A stretch of DNA of 15,372 nucleotides from positions 1 through 15,372 of the forward strand of contig JAHWLA010000035.1 of assembly GCA_019347595.1 (NCBI GenBank). Reading direction: 5' to 3'. Positions 7,066 through 14,159 of the stretch are shown piece after piece. Origin of the DNA: Actinomycetota bacterium. Lineage in GTDB: Bacteria > Actinomycetota > Acidimicrobiia > Acidimicrobiales > JAHWLA01. A program made the translations under genes and the position numbers. Every line of letters starts with the position of its first letter. Within the stretch, counting starts at the first letter, position 1. Below the pieces are notes generated by a model, which worked only from the letters and a program-made list of their open reading frames with translations, was not told the DNA's origin and ran no database searches.

Positions 7066-8076
7066 TCAGGGCGATTGCAGCCCATTCACGAACCCGTCGG
7101 TGATCTCGCTGTCGAGGGAGTACGGGACGTAGAAGCTGAGGCGCTCGACCAGGCCGTCGAAGCGCTTGCGCAGCCCGCCCGGCACGTCGTCGGGCTCGGC
7201 CACCACGGCGAAGGTGTTGAGTACCTCGTCGTCGATCGCCTCGCCCATCGCCTGCCACTGCCCCTGCTTCGACAGGCCGTTGAGCTCGGTCTGCAGGTCG
7301 CCCCAGCCGTGGAGCTCGAGGACGCCTCGATAGGCGGGCGTCGAACCGTAGAAGGCGATCTGGGCCCGGACGGCATCGGCGGCCGTCTTCATCTCCGCCT
7401 CGTCGCGACCGGTGACGACGAAGGCGGGCAAGGACAGCTCCCGGTCGGCCCGGGTGGCGCCCGCCTTGGCCGCTCCTCGCTCGATGGCGGGGATCGTGAC
7501 CTCCCGCAGGTAGCGCTCGGTCGTGAAGCCGTGGACGAGCATCCCGTCGGCCACCTCGCCCGCCACCTCGGTCATCTTCTCGCCGACGGCGGCAAGGAAC
7601 ACCTTGGGCGTTCCGTGCTGCGAGGCGGGTGGCGTGAAGAACGGGGTCATCAGCGTGTGCTGGTAGAACTCGCCGCGGAAGTCGAGCTTGGTCCCGTTGT
7701 CCCAGCAGTCCCATATGGCGCGCATGGCGAGGATGAACTCGCGCATGCGGGCGGCCGGGTGCGACCACGGCATGCTGAACCGCTTCTCGATGTGGGGCTT
7801 GATCTGGCTGCCGAGACCGAGGAGGAACCGCCCACCCGAGTAGCCGTTGAGGTTGTGGGCGAGCTGAGCGGTCGTCATGGGGCTTCGGGCGAACGCCACC
7901 GCGATACCCGTCCCGATCTCCACGCGTTCGGTGTGCTCGGCGGTCAGTACGAGCGGCAGGAACGGGTCGGCGTTCGTCTCCGCCGACCACACGCCGTCGT
8001 AGCCCGCCGCCTCCGCACGGCGGGCGGCGTCGGCGGCGCGACGCAGGTCGGACGGAACGACTCCATCGATCTTCAT
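7066..8076 (-). CDS. F420-dependent LLM-class oxidoreductase (TIGR03617-like)
   Basis: This is a 336-aa TIM-barrel flavin/F420 enzyme of the luciferase-like monooxygenase superfamily. The N-terminus (MKIDGVVPSDLRRAADAARRAE, then YDGVWSAETNADPFLPLVLTAE) and the stretches EIGTGIAVAFARSPMTTA and GRFLLGLGSQIKPHIEKRF are typical. The short MKIDG start resembles the TIGR03617 subfamily found in F420-producing actinobacteria. The length is normal and the substrate is unknown. It is the last gene of an operon, starting seven bases after the stop of the PAC2 gene. It has only a weak ribosome site (GAGGAA at the end of the previous gene), suggesting translational coupling. The F420 assignment follows from family resemblance and not from a residue I can point to. 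FMN use is possible. Confidence 0.9.
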   Translation of the reverse strand: MKIDGVVPSDLRRAADAARRAEAAGYDGVWSAETNADPFLPLVLTAEHTERVEIGTGIAVAFARSPMTTAQLAHNLNGYSGGRFLLGLGSQIKPHIEKRFSMPWSHPAARMREFILAMRAIWDCWDNGTKLDFRGEFYQHTLMTPFFTPPASQHGTPKVFLAAVGEKMTEVAGEVADGMLVHGFTTERYLREVTIPAIERGAAKAGATRADRELSLPAFVVTGRDEAEMKTAADAVRAQIAFYGSTPAYRGVLELHGWGDLQTELNGLSKQGQWQAMGEAIDDEVLNTFAVVAEPDDVPGGLRKRFDGLVERLSFYVPYSLDSEITDGFVNGLQSP

Positions 8077-8083
8077 GGCGGCA

Positions 8084-8950
8084 TCATTCCTCGCCGCGAA
8101 GGAACCGCTCCAGCTCCGCGGCGATCTCGTCGCCCGAGGGAAGGTTTGTGGGGTCGAGCGGCGAGCCCGTCTCGCCGATGTCGGCAGCCGCCTCGAGCTG
8201 GCGCACCAGCGCGGTGTGCTCCTCGCTGTTGGCGATGAGCTCGTCGATGCGCGCGCCTGCGAGCGCGGCGGCCGCGTGCAGCTCGCGAACGTCGAGCTCG
8301 ATCCCCGACAGGGCGGCCAGGCCGTCGAGCAGGGCGGCAGCCGCCGCGGGATACGGCATGGCCGAGAGGTAGTGGGGCACGCGAGCCCACAGGCCGACGG
8401 CGTCTATGTCGGCGTCGGCGAAGCCCGCTTCGAGCGCGGCGCCGATGCCTGCAGGAACATCGATCGTTCCCGGCACGAACCCCACCATCTCCGCCAGGTG
8501 TCGCTGCGTCGCCGTCGAGGCCAGCCGCACGGGGCGGGTGTGGGGTACGGGGGCAGGGAAGGCGCCCAGCCCGCACGCCAGGCGGACGCCGAGGCGCGTG
8601 GCGAGCTCGACGACCGCACCGGTGAAGGCGTGCCAGCGCATGTCGGGCTCCGGTCCGGTCAGGACGAGCACCCAGTTGCCGGTGCGGTCCCGGCCGACGC
8701 GCAACTCGGGCTCGGCCCACGTCAGACCGGCGTTCAGCCCGTCCGCCACGCGCAGCGTGGGCCGGCGAGCGCGGTAGTCGACCAGCGCGTCGGCGTCGAA
8801 GCGGGCGGCCACCTCGGTCGGAAGTGTGCTCAGAAGGTGGCCGGCCGCCGTGGCGCCAGCGGCGCCCGCGTCGATCCAGCCGTCCATCGCCACCACGAGC
8901 AGCGGGGCGTCGAGCTCGGGCGGGACGGGGGTGAGCTCGTAGAGGCTCAC
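8084..8950 (-). CDS. PAC2 family protein
   Basis: This 288-aa protein shows the PAC2 (proteasome assembly chaperone 2) family pattern: LLVVAMDGWIDAGAAGATAAGHLL near residue 17, DADALVDYRARRPTLRV, then VLVLTGPEPDMRWHAF, and later WARVPHYLSAMPYPAAAAALLDGL. The tail is acidic and helical. The family is widespread in actinobacteria. It is related to eukaryotic proteasome assembly chaperones, and some mycobacterial members have been studied as ATP-grasp-independent chaperone-like proteins, but no reaction is established. It starts at GTG 8950, overlapping the kinase stop by four bases (GTGA), and its stop is seven bases from the LLM gene. Strict coupling suggests the three proteins are made in fixed proportion. 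A proteasome role is not supported by anything in this window. Confidence 0.88.
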   Translation of the reverse strand: MSLYELTPVPPELDAPLLVVAMDGWIDAGAAGATAAGHLLSTLPTEVAARFDADALVDYRARRPTLRVADGLNAGLTWAEPELRVGRDRTGNWVLVLTGPEPDMRWHAFTGAVVELATRLGVRLACGLGAFPAPVPHTRPVRLASTATQRHLAEMVGFVPGTIDVPAGIGAALEAGFADADIDAVGLWARVPHYLSAMPYPAAAAALLDGLAALSGIELDVRELHAAAALAGARIDELIANSEEHTALVRQLEAAADIGETGSPLDPTNLPSGDEIAAELERFLRGEE

Positions 8951-9984
8951 AGCCGTCCCGCCGCCTCCTCGGCCGCATCGGCAAGCCGGCCGACCTGCTC
9001 GGCGAACGCCTCGAACCCGGACCGGTCACCCCCCATCGCGCCGCCCGTGTAGCGGGCGTACACGCCCTCGAGAATGCACGCCAGCTTCCAGTAGCCGAAG
9101 GCCACGTAGAAGTCGATCTTCGAGACGTCCCGCCCCGAGCGCTCGCCGTAGCGTTCGATCAGCTCGGCGCGGCGGACGAAGCCGGGGACTGTCGTGGGGG
9201 CGACACCGAGGGCCGAGAAGTCGTCCTCGGGCTCGACCCAATAGACCATGAGAAGCCCGATGTCGGCGAGCGGGTCGCCCAGGGTGCACAGCTCCCAGTC
9301 GAGGACGGCGCGGACCGCTCCGTCGTCACCGACGATGGTGTTGTCGAGGCGGTAGTCGCCATGGACGATGGCAGCCCGTCCCTGGGCGGGGACATGCGTC
9401 ACGAGGAAGTCGTAGACCGAGTCGACGGCCGGGATGTCGCGGCCCGTCTGGTCGCGTGACTGTTGGAACTGGCCGTACCAGCGCTTGAGCTGGCGCTCGA
9501 TGTAGCCCTCGCGCCGCCCGAGGTCGCCGAGCCCGACGGCGTCGACGTCGACGGCGTGGATGTCGGCCAGCACGTCGGCCAGCGACAGCCCGGCGTTGCG
9601 GCGGGCGGGCTCGGGAAGCAACTTCTCGGCGGCAGGACCGTCGCGCAGGATGTGCCCGTCGACGTAGGCCATGACGTAGAACGGACGGCCGTTGACCGAC
9701 TCGTCGTCGCAAAAGCCGAGGGCGGGAGGCACGGGGACGCTGGTCGGTCCCAGCGCCGAGATGATGCGGTATTCCCGGCCCATGTCGTGGGCAGTGGGCA
9801 GCACATGCGACGTCGGAGGCCGGCGGAGGACGTAGGCGTTGCCCGCCGAGTCGGTCACCCTGAACGTGAGGTTGGAGCGGCCGCCCGCCACGAGATCGAA
9901 GGTGAGTGGCGGCGCGCTGCCGGGAATGTTCTCGCTGAACCAGGCGCTGACCGACTCGGTGTCGATGCCTTCGATCTCGGACAT
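8947..9984 (-). CDS. APH-fold phosphotransferase (ACAD10/11 N-terminal-like kinase)
   Basis: This 345-aa protein has an aminoglycoside-phosphotransferase/choline-kinase fold. LVAGGRSNLTFRV (about 31-43) is the nucleotide-binding loop region, YVLRRPP carries the likely ATP-contacting lysine/arginine position, HGDYRLDN (208-215) is the Brenner catalytic loop with D210 and N215, and LDWELCTLGDP (228-238) supplies the metal-binding aspartate D229. This variant is common beside acyl-CoA dehydrogenases in actinobacteria and is related to the kinase part of human ACAD10/ACAD11, so a role in hydroxy-acyl or acyl-CoA metabolism is more likely than antibiotic resistance. It heads a minus-strand operon with PAC2 and LLM. 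The longer upstream open frame is only a shadow of the thioredoxin gene. The ATG at 9984 follows a -10 box TAGGTT at -13 to -8 and has no ribosome site. Confidence 0.9.
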   Translation of the reverse strand: MSEIEGIDTESVSAWFSENIPGSAPPLTFDLVAGGRSNLTFRVTDSAGNAYVLRRPPTSHVLPTAHDMGREYRIISALGPTSVPVPPALGFCDDESVNGRPFYVMAYVDGHILRDGPAAEKLLPEPARRNAGLSLADVLADIHAVDVDAVGLGDLGRREGYIERQLKRWYGQFQQSRDQTGRDIPAVDSVYDFLVTHVPAQGRAAIVHGDYRLDNTIVGDDGAVRAVLDWELCTLGDPLADIGLLMVYWVEPEDDFSALGVAPTTVPGFVRRAELIERYGERSGRDVSKIDFYVAFGYWKLACILEGVYARYTGGAMGGDRSGFEAFAEQVGRLADAAEEAAGRL

Positions 9985-10005
9985 GTGTGAAAACCTATCG
10001 GTCCC
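9985..10005. promoter_or_regulatory. 21-bp divergent promoter spacer
   Basis: The start codons of the kinase (minus, ATG at 9984) and thioredoxin (plus, ATG at 10006) are only 21 bases apart. Minus-strand TAGGTT at 9997-9992 is a fitting leaderless -10 box for the kinase. Upstream of the thioredoxin no ribosome site exists. TATCGG at 9996-10001 is the only -10-like word and is poor and close. The two promoters must overlap, each extending into the other gene. Confidence 0.5.
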
Positions 10006-10719
10006 ATGGCTGACGTAACGGACGCAACGTTCGAACGCGACGTACTCGACCGCTCGCACCAGGTGCCCGTGGTGGTCGACCTTTGGGCGTCGTGGTGCGG
10101 CCCGTGCCGGACCCTCGGCCCGATCCTGGAGAAGGTCGTCGGCGAGACGGAGGGCCGAGTCGAATTGGCGAAGGTCGACGTCGACGCCAACCCGGCGGTT
10201 GCCTCCGCGTTCCGGGTGCAGTCGATTCCCGCCGTGTTCGCGCTGTCGGGGGGCAAGGTCGTCGACTCGTTCGTCGGCGCTTTGCCGGAGCACCAGGTGC
10301 GGGCGTTCGTGGAGCAGTTGGCGCCGGCGGCGAGCGAGGCCGACCGCTTGGTGGAGCAGGGCGACGAGTCGTCGTTGCGCAAGGCGCTGGAGCTCGACCC
10401 CGACCACGCGGGCGCCGTGGTGGCCCTGGCCGAGCTGCTGGTCGGACGGGGCGAGTCGGAGCAGGCGTTGCAGGTGCTGGCCCGGATTCCCGAGACGCCC
10501 GAGACGCGCCGGGTGGCGGCGCTGGCGCGGGTGGGCGACGGGGCAGCGGCTGCTGCGCCGGGGCCCGACGGCGTGGTGGGCGAGCTCGACTTGTTGCTCG
10601 ACCGGGTGAAGGGCGACGAGGAGGCGCGGCAGCGGTTTCTCGACCTGCTCGAGATCCTCGGCCCCGAGGACCCGCGCACGGTCCAGTACCGCAAGGCGCT
10701 GACCGCTCGGCTGTTCTGA
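10006..10719 (+). CDS. Thioredoxin domain protein with C-terminal TPR-like region (YbbN/CnoX type)
   Basis: This is a 237-aa cytoplasmic protein with no signal peptide. Residues 1-110 form a thioredoxin fold with WASWCGPCRTLGPIL (C31 and C34) and the cis-proline in SIPAV (P75). Residues about 112-237 are helical, with repeated ALELDPDHAGAVVALAELL and SEQALQVL, matching the TPR-like tail of YbbN/CnoX co-chaperones. In that family the protein hands unfolded clients to GroEL or DnaK and protects them from oxidation. E. coli CnoX has lost the CXXC pair, whereas here it is intact, so disulfide reductase activity is expected. Start without ribosome site, so the mRNA may be leaderless. The next gene begins seven bases after the stop. 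Confidence 0.92.
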   Translation: MADVTDATFERDVLDRSHQVPVVVDLWASWCGPCRTLGPILEKVVGETEGRVELAKVDVDANPAVASAFRVQSIPAVFALSGGKVVDSFVGALPEHQVRAFVEQLAPAASEADRLVEQGDESSLRKALELDPDHAGAVVALAELLVGRGESEQALQVLARIPETPETRRVAALARVGDGAAAAAPGPDGVVGELDLLLDRVKGDEEARQRFLDLLEILGPEDPRTVQYRKALTARLF

Positions 10720-10726
10720 GACCTCG

Positions 10727-11041
10727 ATGCGCGGGGGCGTACTGCCGCCGGGGGCGCGCCTGTGGGTGGGCGGACCGGTTCCGCCGGGCGCCGACGCCAT
10801 CACGTTGGGGTCCCTGGTGATCGTCCGGCGGTCGGCGGCGGGGAGCGAGGCACTGCTGCGCCACGAGGGCGTGCACGTCGAGCAGTGGCGGGCGTACGGG
10901 GTCGTCGGCTTCCTGCGGCGGTACCTCGGCGACTACCTGCGCCTCCGCCTGCGGGGCTACGGCCATCGGGCCGCGTACCTGCGCATCGGCTTCGAGGTCG
11001 AGGCGGCGTGGGTCGCCTCTGTTCACTGTCACACCCCCTGA
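10727..11041 (+). CDS. Small HExxH-motif protein, DUF4157-like
   Basis: This 104-aa protein carries HEGVHVEQW (H46, E47, H50), which is the zinc-metallopeptidase signature HExxH followed by a glutamine, as in DUF4157/eCIS-core domains. A second acidic cluster FEVEA (E90, E92), about 40 residues later, could supply the third metal ligand. The intervening stretch GFLRRYLGDYLRLRLRG is strongly basic. There is no signal peptide or membrane segment, and the whole protein is little more than the motif region. Peptidase activity is not established; such small domains may be structural or regulatory. It lies seven bases after the thioredoxin stop without a good ribosome site, so it is probably coupled to that gene. 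The comEA promoter overlaps its 3' end. Confidence 0.65.
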   Translation: MRGGVLPPGARLWVGGPVPPGADAITLGSLVIVRRSAAGSEALLRHEGVHVEQWRAYGVVGFLRRYLGDYLRLRLRGYGHRAAYLRIGFEVEAAWVASVHCHTP

Positions 11042-11048
11042 GTACATT
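11020..11048 (+). promoter_or_regulatory. Probable promoter of the comEA-comEC operon
   Basis: TGTTCA (11020-11025) and TACATT (11043-11048) are separated by 17 bases. The -10 is a good TANNNT match and the -35 is weak. Transcription would start near 11055, giving a leader of about 44 bases that includes the strong ribosome site at 11087-11092. Confidence 0.4.
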
Positions 11049-11086
11049 GGCGGTCGCCGCTTCCCCCTCGGTTCCATCGATCGTGC

Positions 11087-11092
11087 GAGGGG
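11087..11092 (+). promoter_or_regulatory. Strong ribosome binding site of comEA (GAGGGG)
   Basis: GAGGGG sits six bases before the GTG at 11099. It fixes that GTG as the comEA start and contrasts with the site-less, apparently leaderless starts elsewhere in the window. Confidence 0.7.
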
Positions 11093-11098
11093 TGTGCC

Positions 11099-11845
11099 GT
11101 GTCCGACGTTCCGGACGTGCCGGACGTGCCGCGTGGGCGGGAGCCCGGCGAGATGCAGTGGTGGTGGTCGTGGCGCGACCGCCTCGATCGTCTCCCGGTG
11201 GAGCCGTCGCAGGTGGCGCTGGCCGTGGTCGCCGTGGTGGTCCTGCTCGTGGCCGGCGCCGGATGGGCGCTGTCGGCTCGGGCACGGCCTTCGCGACCGC
11301 CGACCGAGGAGCTGCTCCCGCGCGCTGACACGACGACGACCGTGGCGGACGGCGAGTCGGGTGAGGCTTCGTCGTCGGGTGAGATCGTCGTGCACGTGGC
11401 GGGGGCCACAGTCCACCCCGGCCTCTATCGCCTGCCGTCGCCCGCCCGGGTGGCCGACGCCGTGCAGGCGGCGGGCGGCATCACCGTCGAGGCCGACCTC
11501 GACCGGGTCAACCTGGCGGCGCCTGTAGCCGACGGGGAACGGGTCTACGTGCCGCGCCGAGGGGAGCCGGCCCCCGAGGTCGTGCTGGGCGGGGGCGGAG
11601 GGGGCGGCCCTCCCGGTCCAGGGGGCAAGGGGCGGGCCACCGATCCGCCTGCCCAACCGCTCGACCTCAACACGGCGACCGTCGAGCAGCTCGAAGCCCT
11701 GCCCGGCATCGGCCCCGCCACGGCGCGAGCGATCGTCGAGCACCGCACGCGCCACGGGCCGTTCCGCAGCGTCCGCCAGCTCCTCGATGTGCGCGGCATC
11801 GGCGAGGCCAAGCTGGCCGCCCTCCGATCGCGGGTGCGGACGTGA
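11099..11845 (+). CDS. comEA: ComEA family DNA-binding competence protein
   Basis: This membrane-anchored DNA receptor is 248 aa. It has a cytoplasmic N-terminus with a short repeat (DVPDVPDVP), one transmembrane helix at about residues 39-60 and an acidic, Ser/Thr-rich linker. An SLBB domain follows (about 95-152, IVVHVAGATVHPGLYRL to DGERVYVP), then a Gly/Pro-rich hinge (163-180) and a helix-hairpin-helix pair (188-248) with LNTATVEQLEALPGIGPATA and VRGIGEAKLAALRSRV. The HhH module binds double-stranded DNA outside the membrane and feeds it to ComEC. The architecture is the standard Gram-positive one. It starts at GTG and its stop overlaps comEC by four bases (GTGA), so the two are co-translated. 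Confidence 0.92.
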   Translation: MSDVPDVPDVPRGREPGEMQWWWSWRDRLDRLPVEPSQVALAVVAVVVLLVAGAGWALSARARPSRPPTEELLPRADTTTTVADGESGEASSSGEIVVHVAGATVHPGLYRLPSPARVADAVQAAGGITVEADLDRVNLAAPVADGERVYVPRRGEPAPEVVLGGGGGGGPPGPGGKGRATDPPAQPLDLNTATVEQLEALPGIGPATARAIVEHRTRHGPFRSVRQLLDVRGIGEAKLAALRSRVRT

Positions 11846-13482
11846 CCGCGCCGTGGTTCGTCCGACGACCACGGGTGCTCTCCGACCGTGCCGTGGTGGG
11901 TGCCGCCGTTGCCACGGGGGCGGGCGCGTGGTGGGCGCGCCCGCTGCCCGGTGGCGCGGTCGGCATCGGGGTGGTGGCGCTCGTCGTCGTCTACGCGCTC
12001 GGCACCCGTCGGGCGGCGGTCCTGTGCGTGGCCCTCGCCGTGCTGGCGTCGGCGCTGTCGGCACGGTCGTGGGCGGGGCTGGCCGACGCACCGACGAGCG
12101 GGCAGGTCGTCGGCGTGGCGACGCTGGTCACGGACCCCGACGACATCGGACGCGGCACGCGCGCCGAGCTGCGCCTGCACGGCCGGCGGGTAGAAGCGTG
12201 GGCCTACGGAGCCCGTGCCGCGGCGCTGCGCGGGGCGGCCGCAGGTGAGCGGGTGGCGGTGGAGGGGCGTTTGTCGCCGGTGAGCGGCCTGCGCCGCGCC
12301 TACCTGCTGCGCGGGCACGTCGCCGCCCGTCTGGCCGTCGACGGCATCGAGCGCCTCGACGGTGGCACCCCGCCTGCCCGCGCCGCCAACGCCGTTCGCC
12401 GACTCCTGCTGCGAGGGGTGGCGTCGTTCCCCCCGGGGCAACAGGCGATGTTCGCCGGGATCGTCCTCGGCGACGACCGAGGCCAGCCGCGGGCGACGGT
12501 CGAGGAGTTCCGCCACTCGGGGCTCGCCCACCTGCTCGCGGTGTCGGGGCAGAATGTGGCCTTCGTCCTCGCCCTCGCCTCACCGCTCCTGCTGTTCCTC
12601 GGGCTCCGCGCCCGGCTGGTGGCCGCGGTCGGGCTGCTGGCGCTGTTCGGACTCGTCACCCGGTGGGAGCCGTCGGTGATGCGGGCCGAGGCCATGGCGG
12701 GCGTGGCGTTGGTGACTGCCACCGTAGGCCGCCCCGTCTCCAGTGTGCGCGCCCTGGCCTTGGCCGTGGCCGGGCTGCTCGTGGTCGATCCCCTGCTCGT
12801 GGGGTCCATCGGGTTCCTGCTGTCGGTGGGCGCCTGCGGCGGCATCGTGGCTCTCACGCCCGTGCTCACCCGGCGACGCGTGCCCTTGCCCCTGGCGGCG
12901 ACGCTGGCGGCGCAAGCCGGGGTGGCGCCCCTCCTGGCGCCGGTGTTCGGCGGCATGCCGACCGTGTCGACGGCGGCCAACCTCCTGGCCGTCCCCGTGG
13001 CCGGGCCGCTCATGATGTGGGGGATGGGCGCGGGCTTCGTGGCCGGGGTCGTGGGAGGACCGGTTGCGGCGCTGCTCCACCTGCCGACGAGGCTGATGCT
13101 GGCCTGGGTGGAGGGAGTCGCCCACCACGCCGCCGGGCTCGGGCTCGGGTCGTTCGGGGCCCGCCACCTGGTGGCGTTGGCGACCATCGGCGCTGTCGCC
13201 TTTCCGTGGCGACGGCGGCTCGTGGTCCGTGCGCTGGCCGGGCTGGCAACGGCCGCCGTCTGCCTGGCTGCCGCCCTACCCGCGTGTAGGTTCGGCCCGT
13301 GCGCCTCACCCTCGGCGACCGGACCTTCGACATCGCCACGCGAGCCCTGGTCATGGGGATCCTCAACCGGACCGCCGACTCCTTCTACGACAAGGGCGCC
13401 TACTTCGCCATGGACCGGTTTCTGGCCCGGGCCGAGCAGCTCGTGGCCGAGGGCGCCGACCTCCTCGATGTCGGCGGGGTGA
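11842..13482 (+). CDS. comEC: ComEC/Rec2 competence channel, short form without nuclease domain
   Basis: This is a polytopic membrane protein that carries single-stranded DNA across the membrane. The N-terminus has hydrophobic helices, then an OB-like DUF4131 region (about 85-170), then the competence domain with HSGLAHLLAVSGQN (225-238) and many further helices to about residue 475. The C-terminal metallo-beta-lactamase-like domain of long ComEC proteins is absent. The short M. tuberculosis homologue (Rv2414c) is likewise without it. The frame runs 184 bases into folP before a TGA. The last 61 residues (Ser/Pro/Thr-rich, in the folP shadow frame) are atypical, so the functional protein probably ends near residue 485 or the tail is merely tolerated. 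A frameshift near 13280 cannot be excluded. Confidence 0.86.
   Translation: MTAPWFVRRPRVLSDRAVVGAAVATGAGAWWARPLPGGAVGIGVVALVVVYALGTRRAAVLCVALAVLASALSARSWAGLADAPTSGQVVGVATLVTDPDDIGRGTRAELRLHGRRVEAWAYGARAAALRGAAAGERVAVEGRLSPVSGLRRAYLLRGHVAARLAVDGIERLDGGTPPARAANAVRRLLLRGVASFPPGQQAMFAGIVLGDDRGQPRATVEEFRHSGLAHLLAVSGQNVAFVLALASPLLLFLGLRARLVAAVGLLALFGLVTRWEPSVMRAEAMAGVALVTATVGRPVSSVRALALAVAGLLVVDPLLVGSIGFLLSVGACGGIVALTPVLTRRRVPLPLAATLAAQAGVAPLLAPVFGGMPTVSTAANLLAVPVAGPLMMWGMGAGFVAGVVGGPVAALLHLPTRLMLAWVEGVAHHAAGLGLGSFGARHLVALATIGAVAFPWRRRLVVRALAGLATAAVCLAAALPACRFGPCASPSATGPSTSPREPWSWGSSTGPPTPSTTRAPTSPWTGFWPGPSSSWPRAPTSSMSAG
13287..13292 (+). promoter_or_regulatory. -10 box TAGGTT of the folP-like gene (leaderless), inside comEC
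   Basis: TAGGTT lies at -12 to -7 relative to the GTG at 13299, the same placement as at leuS. It is within the 3' part of comEC, so the folP-holA pair may be transcribed independently of the competence genes. Confidence 0.5.
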
Positions 13483-14159
13483 AGGCCGGCCCCGGCCCGG
13501 AGGTGACCGAGGACGAAGAGCTCGACCGGGTGATTCCGGCCGTGGAGGCCGTGCGCTCCCGCTTCGACGTGCCGATCTCGGTCGACACGTGGCGGGCGTC
13601 GGTGGCCGAAGCGGCGTTCGCCGCGGGCGCCTGTGTCGGCAACGACATCAGCGGCTTCGCCGATCCCGAGTACCTCACGGTGGCGGCCAAGGCGCAGGCC
13701 ACGGTGGTCGCCACCCACATCCGACTGGCGCCGCGCGTGCCCGACCCGGAACCGCACTACGACGACGTCGTCGTCACCGTGTGCGAGTTCCTGCGCGAGC
13801 GCGCCCGGAGCGCCGAGGAGCTGGGCATCCCGCCCGAGCGGATCGTGATCGACGCCGGGCTCGACCTCGGCAAGACGTGGGAGCAGTCCGTCGTGCTGCT
13901 GCACGCCTCGGACCGCCTCGCCGCGCTCGGCTATCCGCTGCTTCTCTCGGCGTCGAACAAGACGTTCCTCGGTCGGCTGCTCGACCTGGAGGTCGGCGAC
14001 CGGCGCGAGGCGTCGGTGGCGGCCACCGCGCTCGGCGTGACGCGCGGGTGCCGGATCGTCCGCGCCCACGACGTCCGCGGCACCCGCCGCGTCTGCGACG
14101 TGCTCGCCGCCGTGCTGGAGGCCGGTTCGGAAGGCAAGTCGGAAGGCAACGGAGTGTGA
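13299..14159 (+). CDS. folP: FolP2-type dihydropteroate synthase paralogue
   Basis: This 286-aa TIM barrel belongs to the DHPS (pterin-binding) family. Retained are N23 (ILN), DVGG (57-60), VDT (95-97), ND (115-116), D185, K221, and R255/H257 (RAHDV), which match the usual pterin and pABA site. Changed are loop 1 (NRTADSFYDKG in place of NVTPDSFSDGG), loop 2 (VKAGPG in place of ESTRPG) and the KxxR-type SRK (here SNK). NRTADSFYD and GGVKAGPG are shared with mycobacterial FolP2 (Rv1207), which has been reported to lack DHPS activity. It is therefore probably a paralogue with a different or lost role, and not the housekeeping folate enzyme. It starts at GTG and overlaps holA by four bases. Confidence 0.86.
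   Translation: MRLTLGDRTFDIATRALVMGILNRTADSFYDKGAYFAMDRFLARAEQLVAEGADLLDVGGVKAGPGPEVTEDEELDRVIPAVEAVRSRFDVPISVDTWRASVAEAAFAAGACVGNDISGFADPEYLTVAAKAQATVVATHIRLAPRVPDPEPHYDDVVVTVCEFLRERARSAEELGIPPERIVIDAGLDLGKTWEQSVVLLHASDRLAALGYPLLLSASNKTFLGRLLDLEVGDRREASVAATALGVTRGCRIVRAHDVRGTRRVCDVLAAVLEAGSEGKSEGNGV

Noticed and set aside
9995..12091. 698-codon minus-strand frame across thioredoxin, the HExxH gene and comEA
   Set aside because: Arg/Pro-rich shadow composition, antisense to three supported genes.
12300..14069. 589-codon minus-strand frame opposite comEC and folP
   Set aside because: Antisense to genes with clear motifs; no domain pattern of its own.
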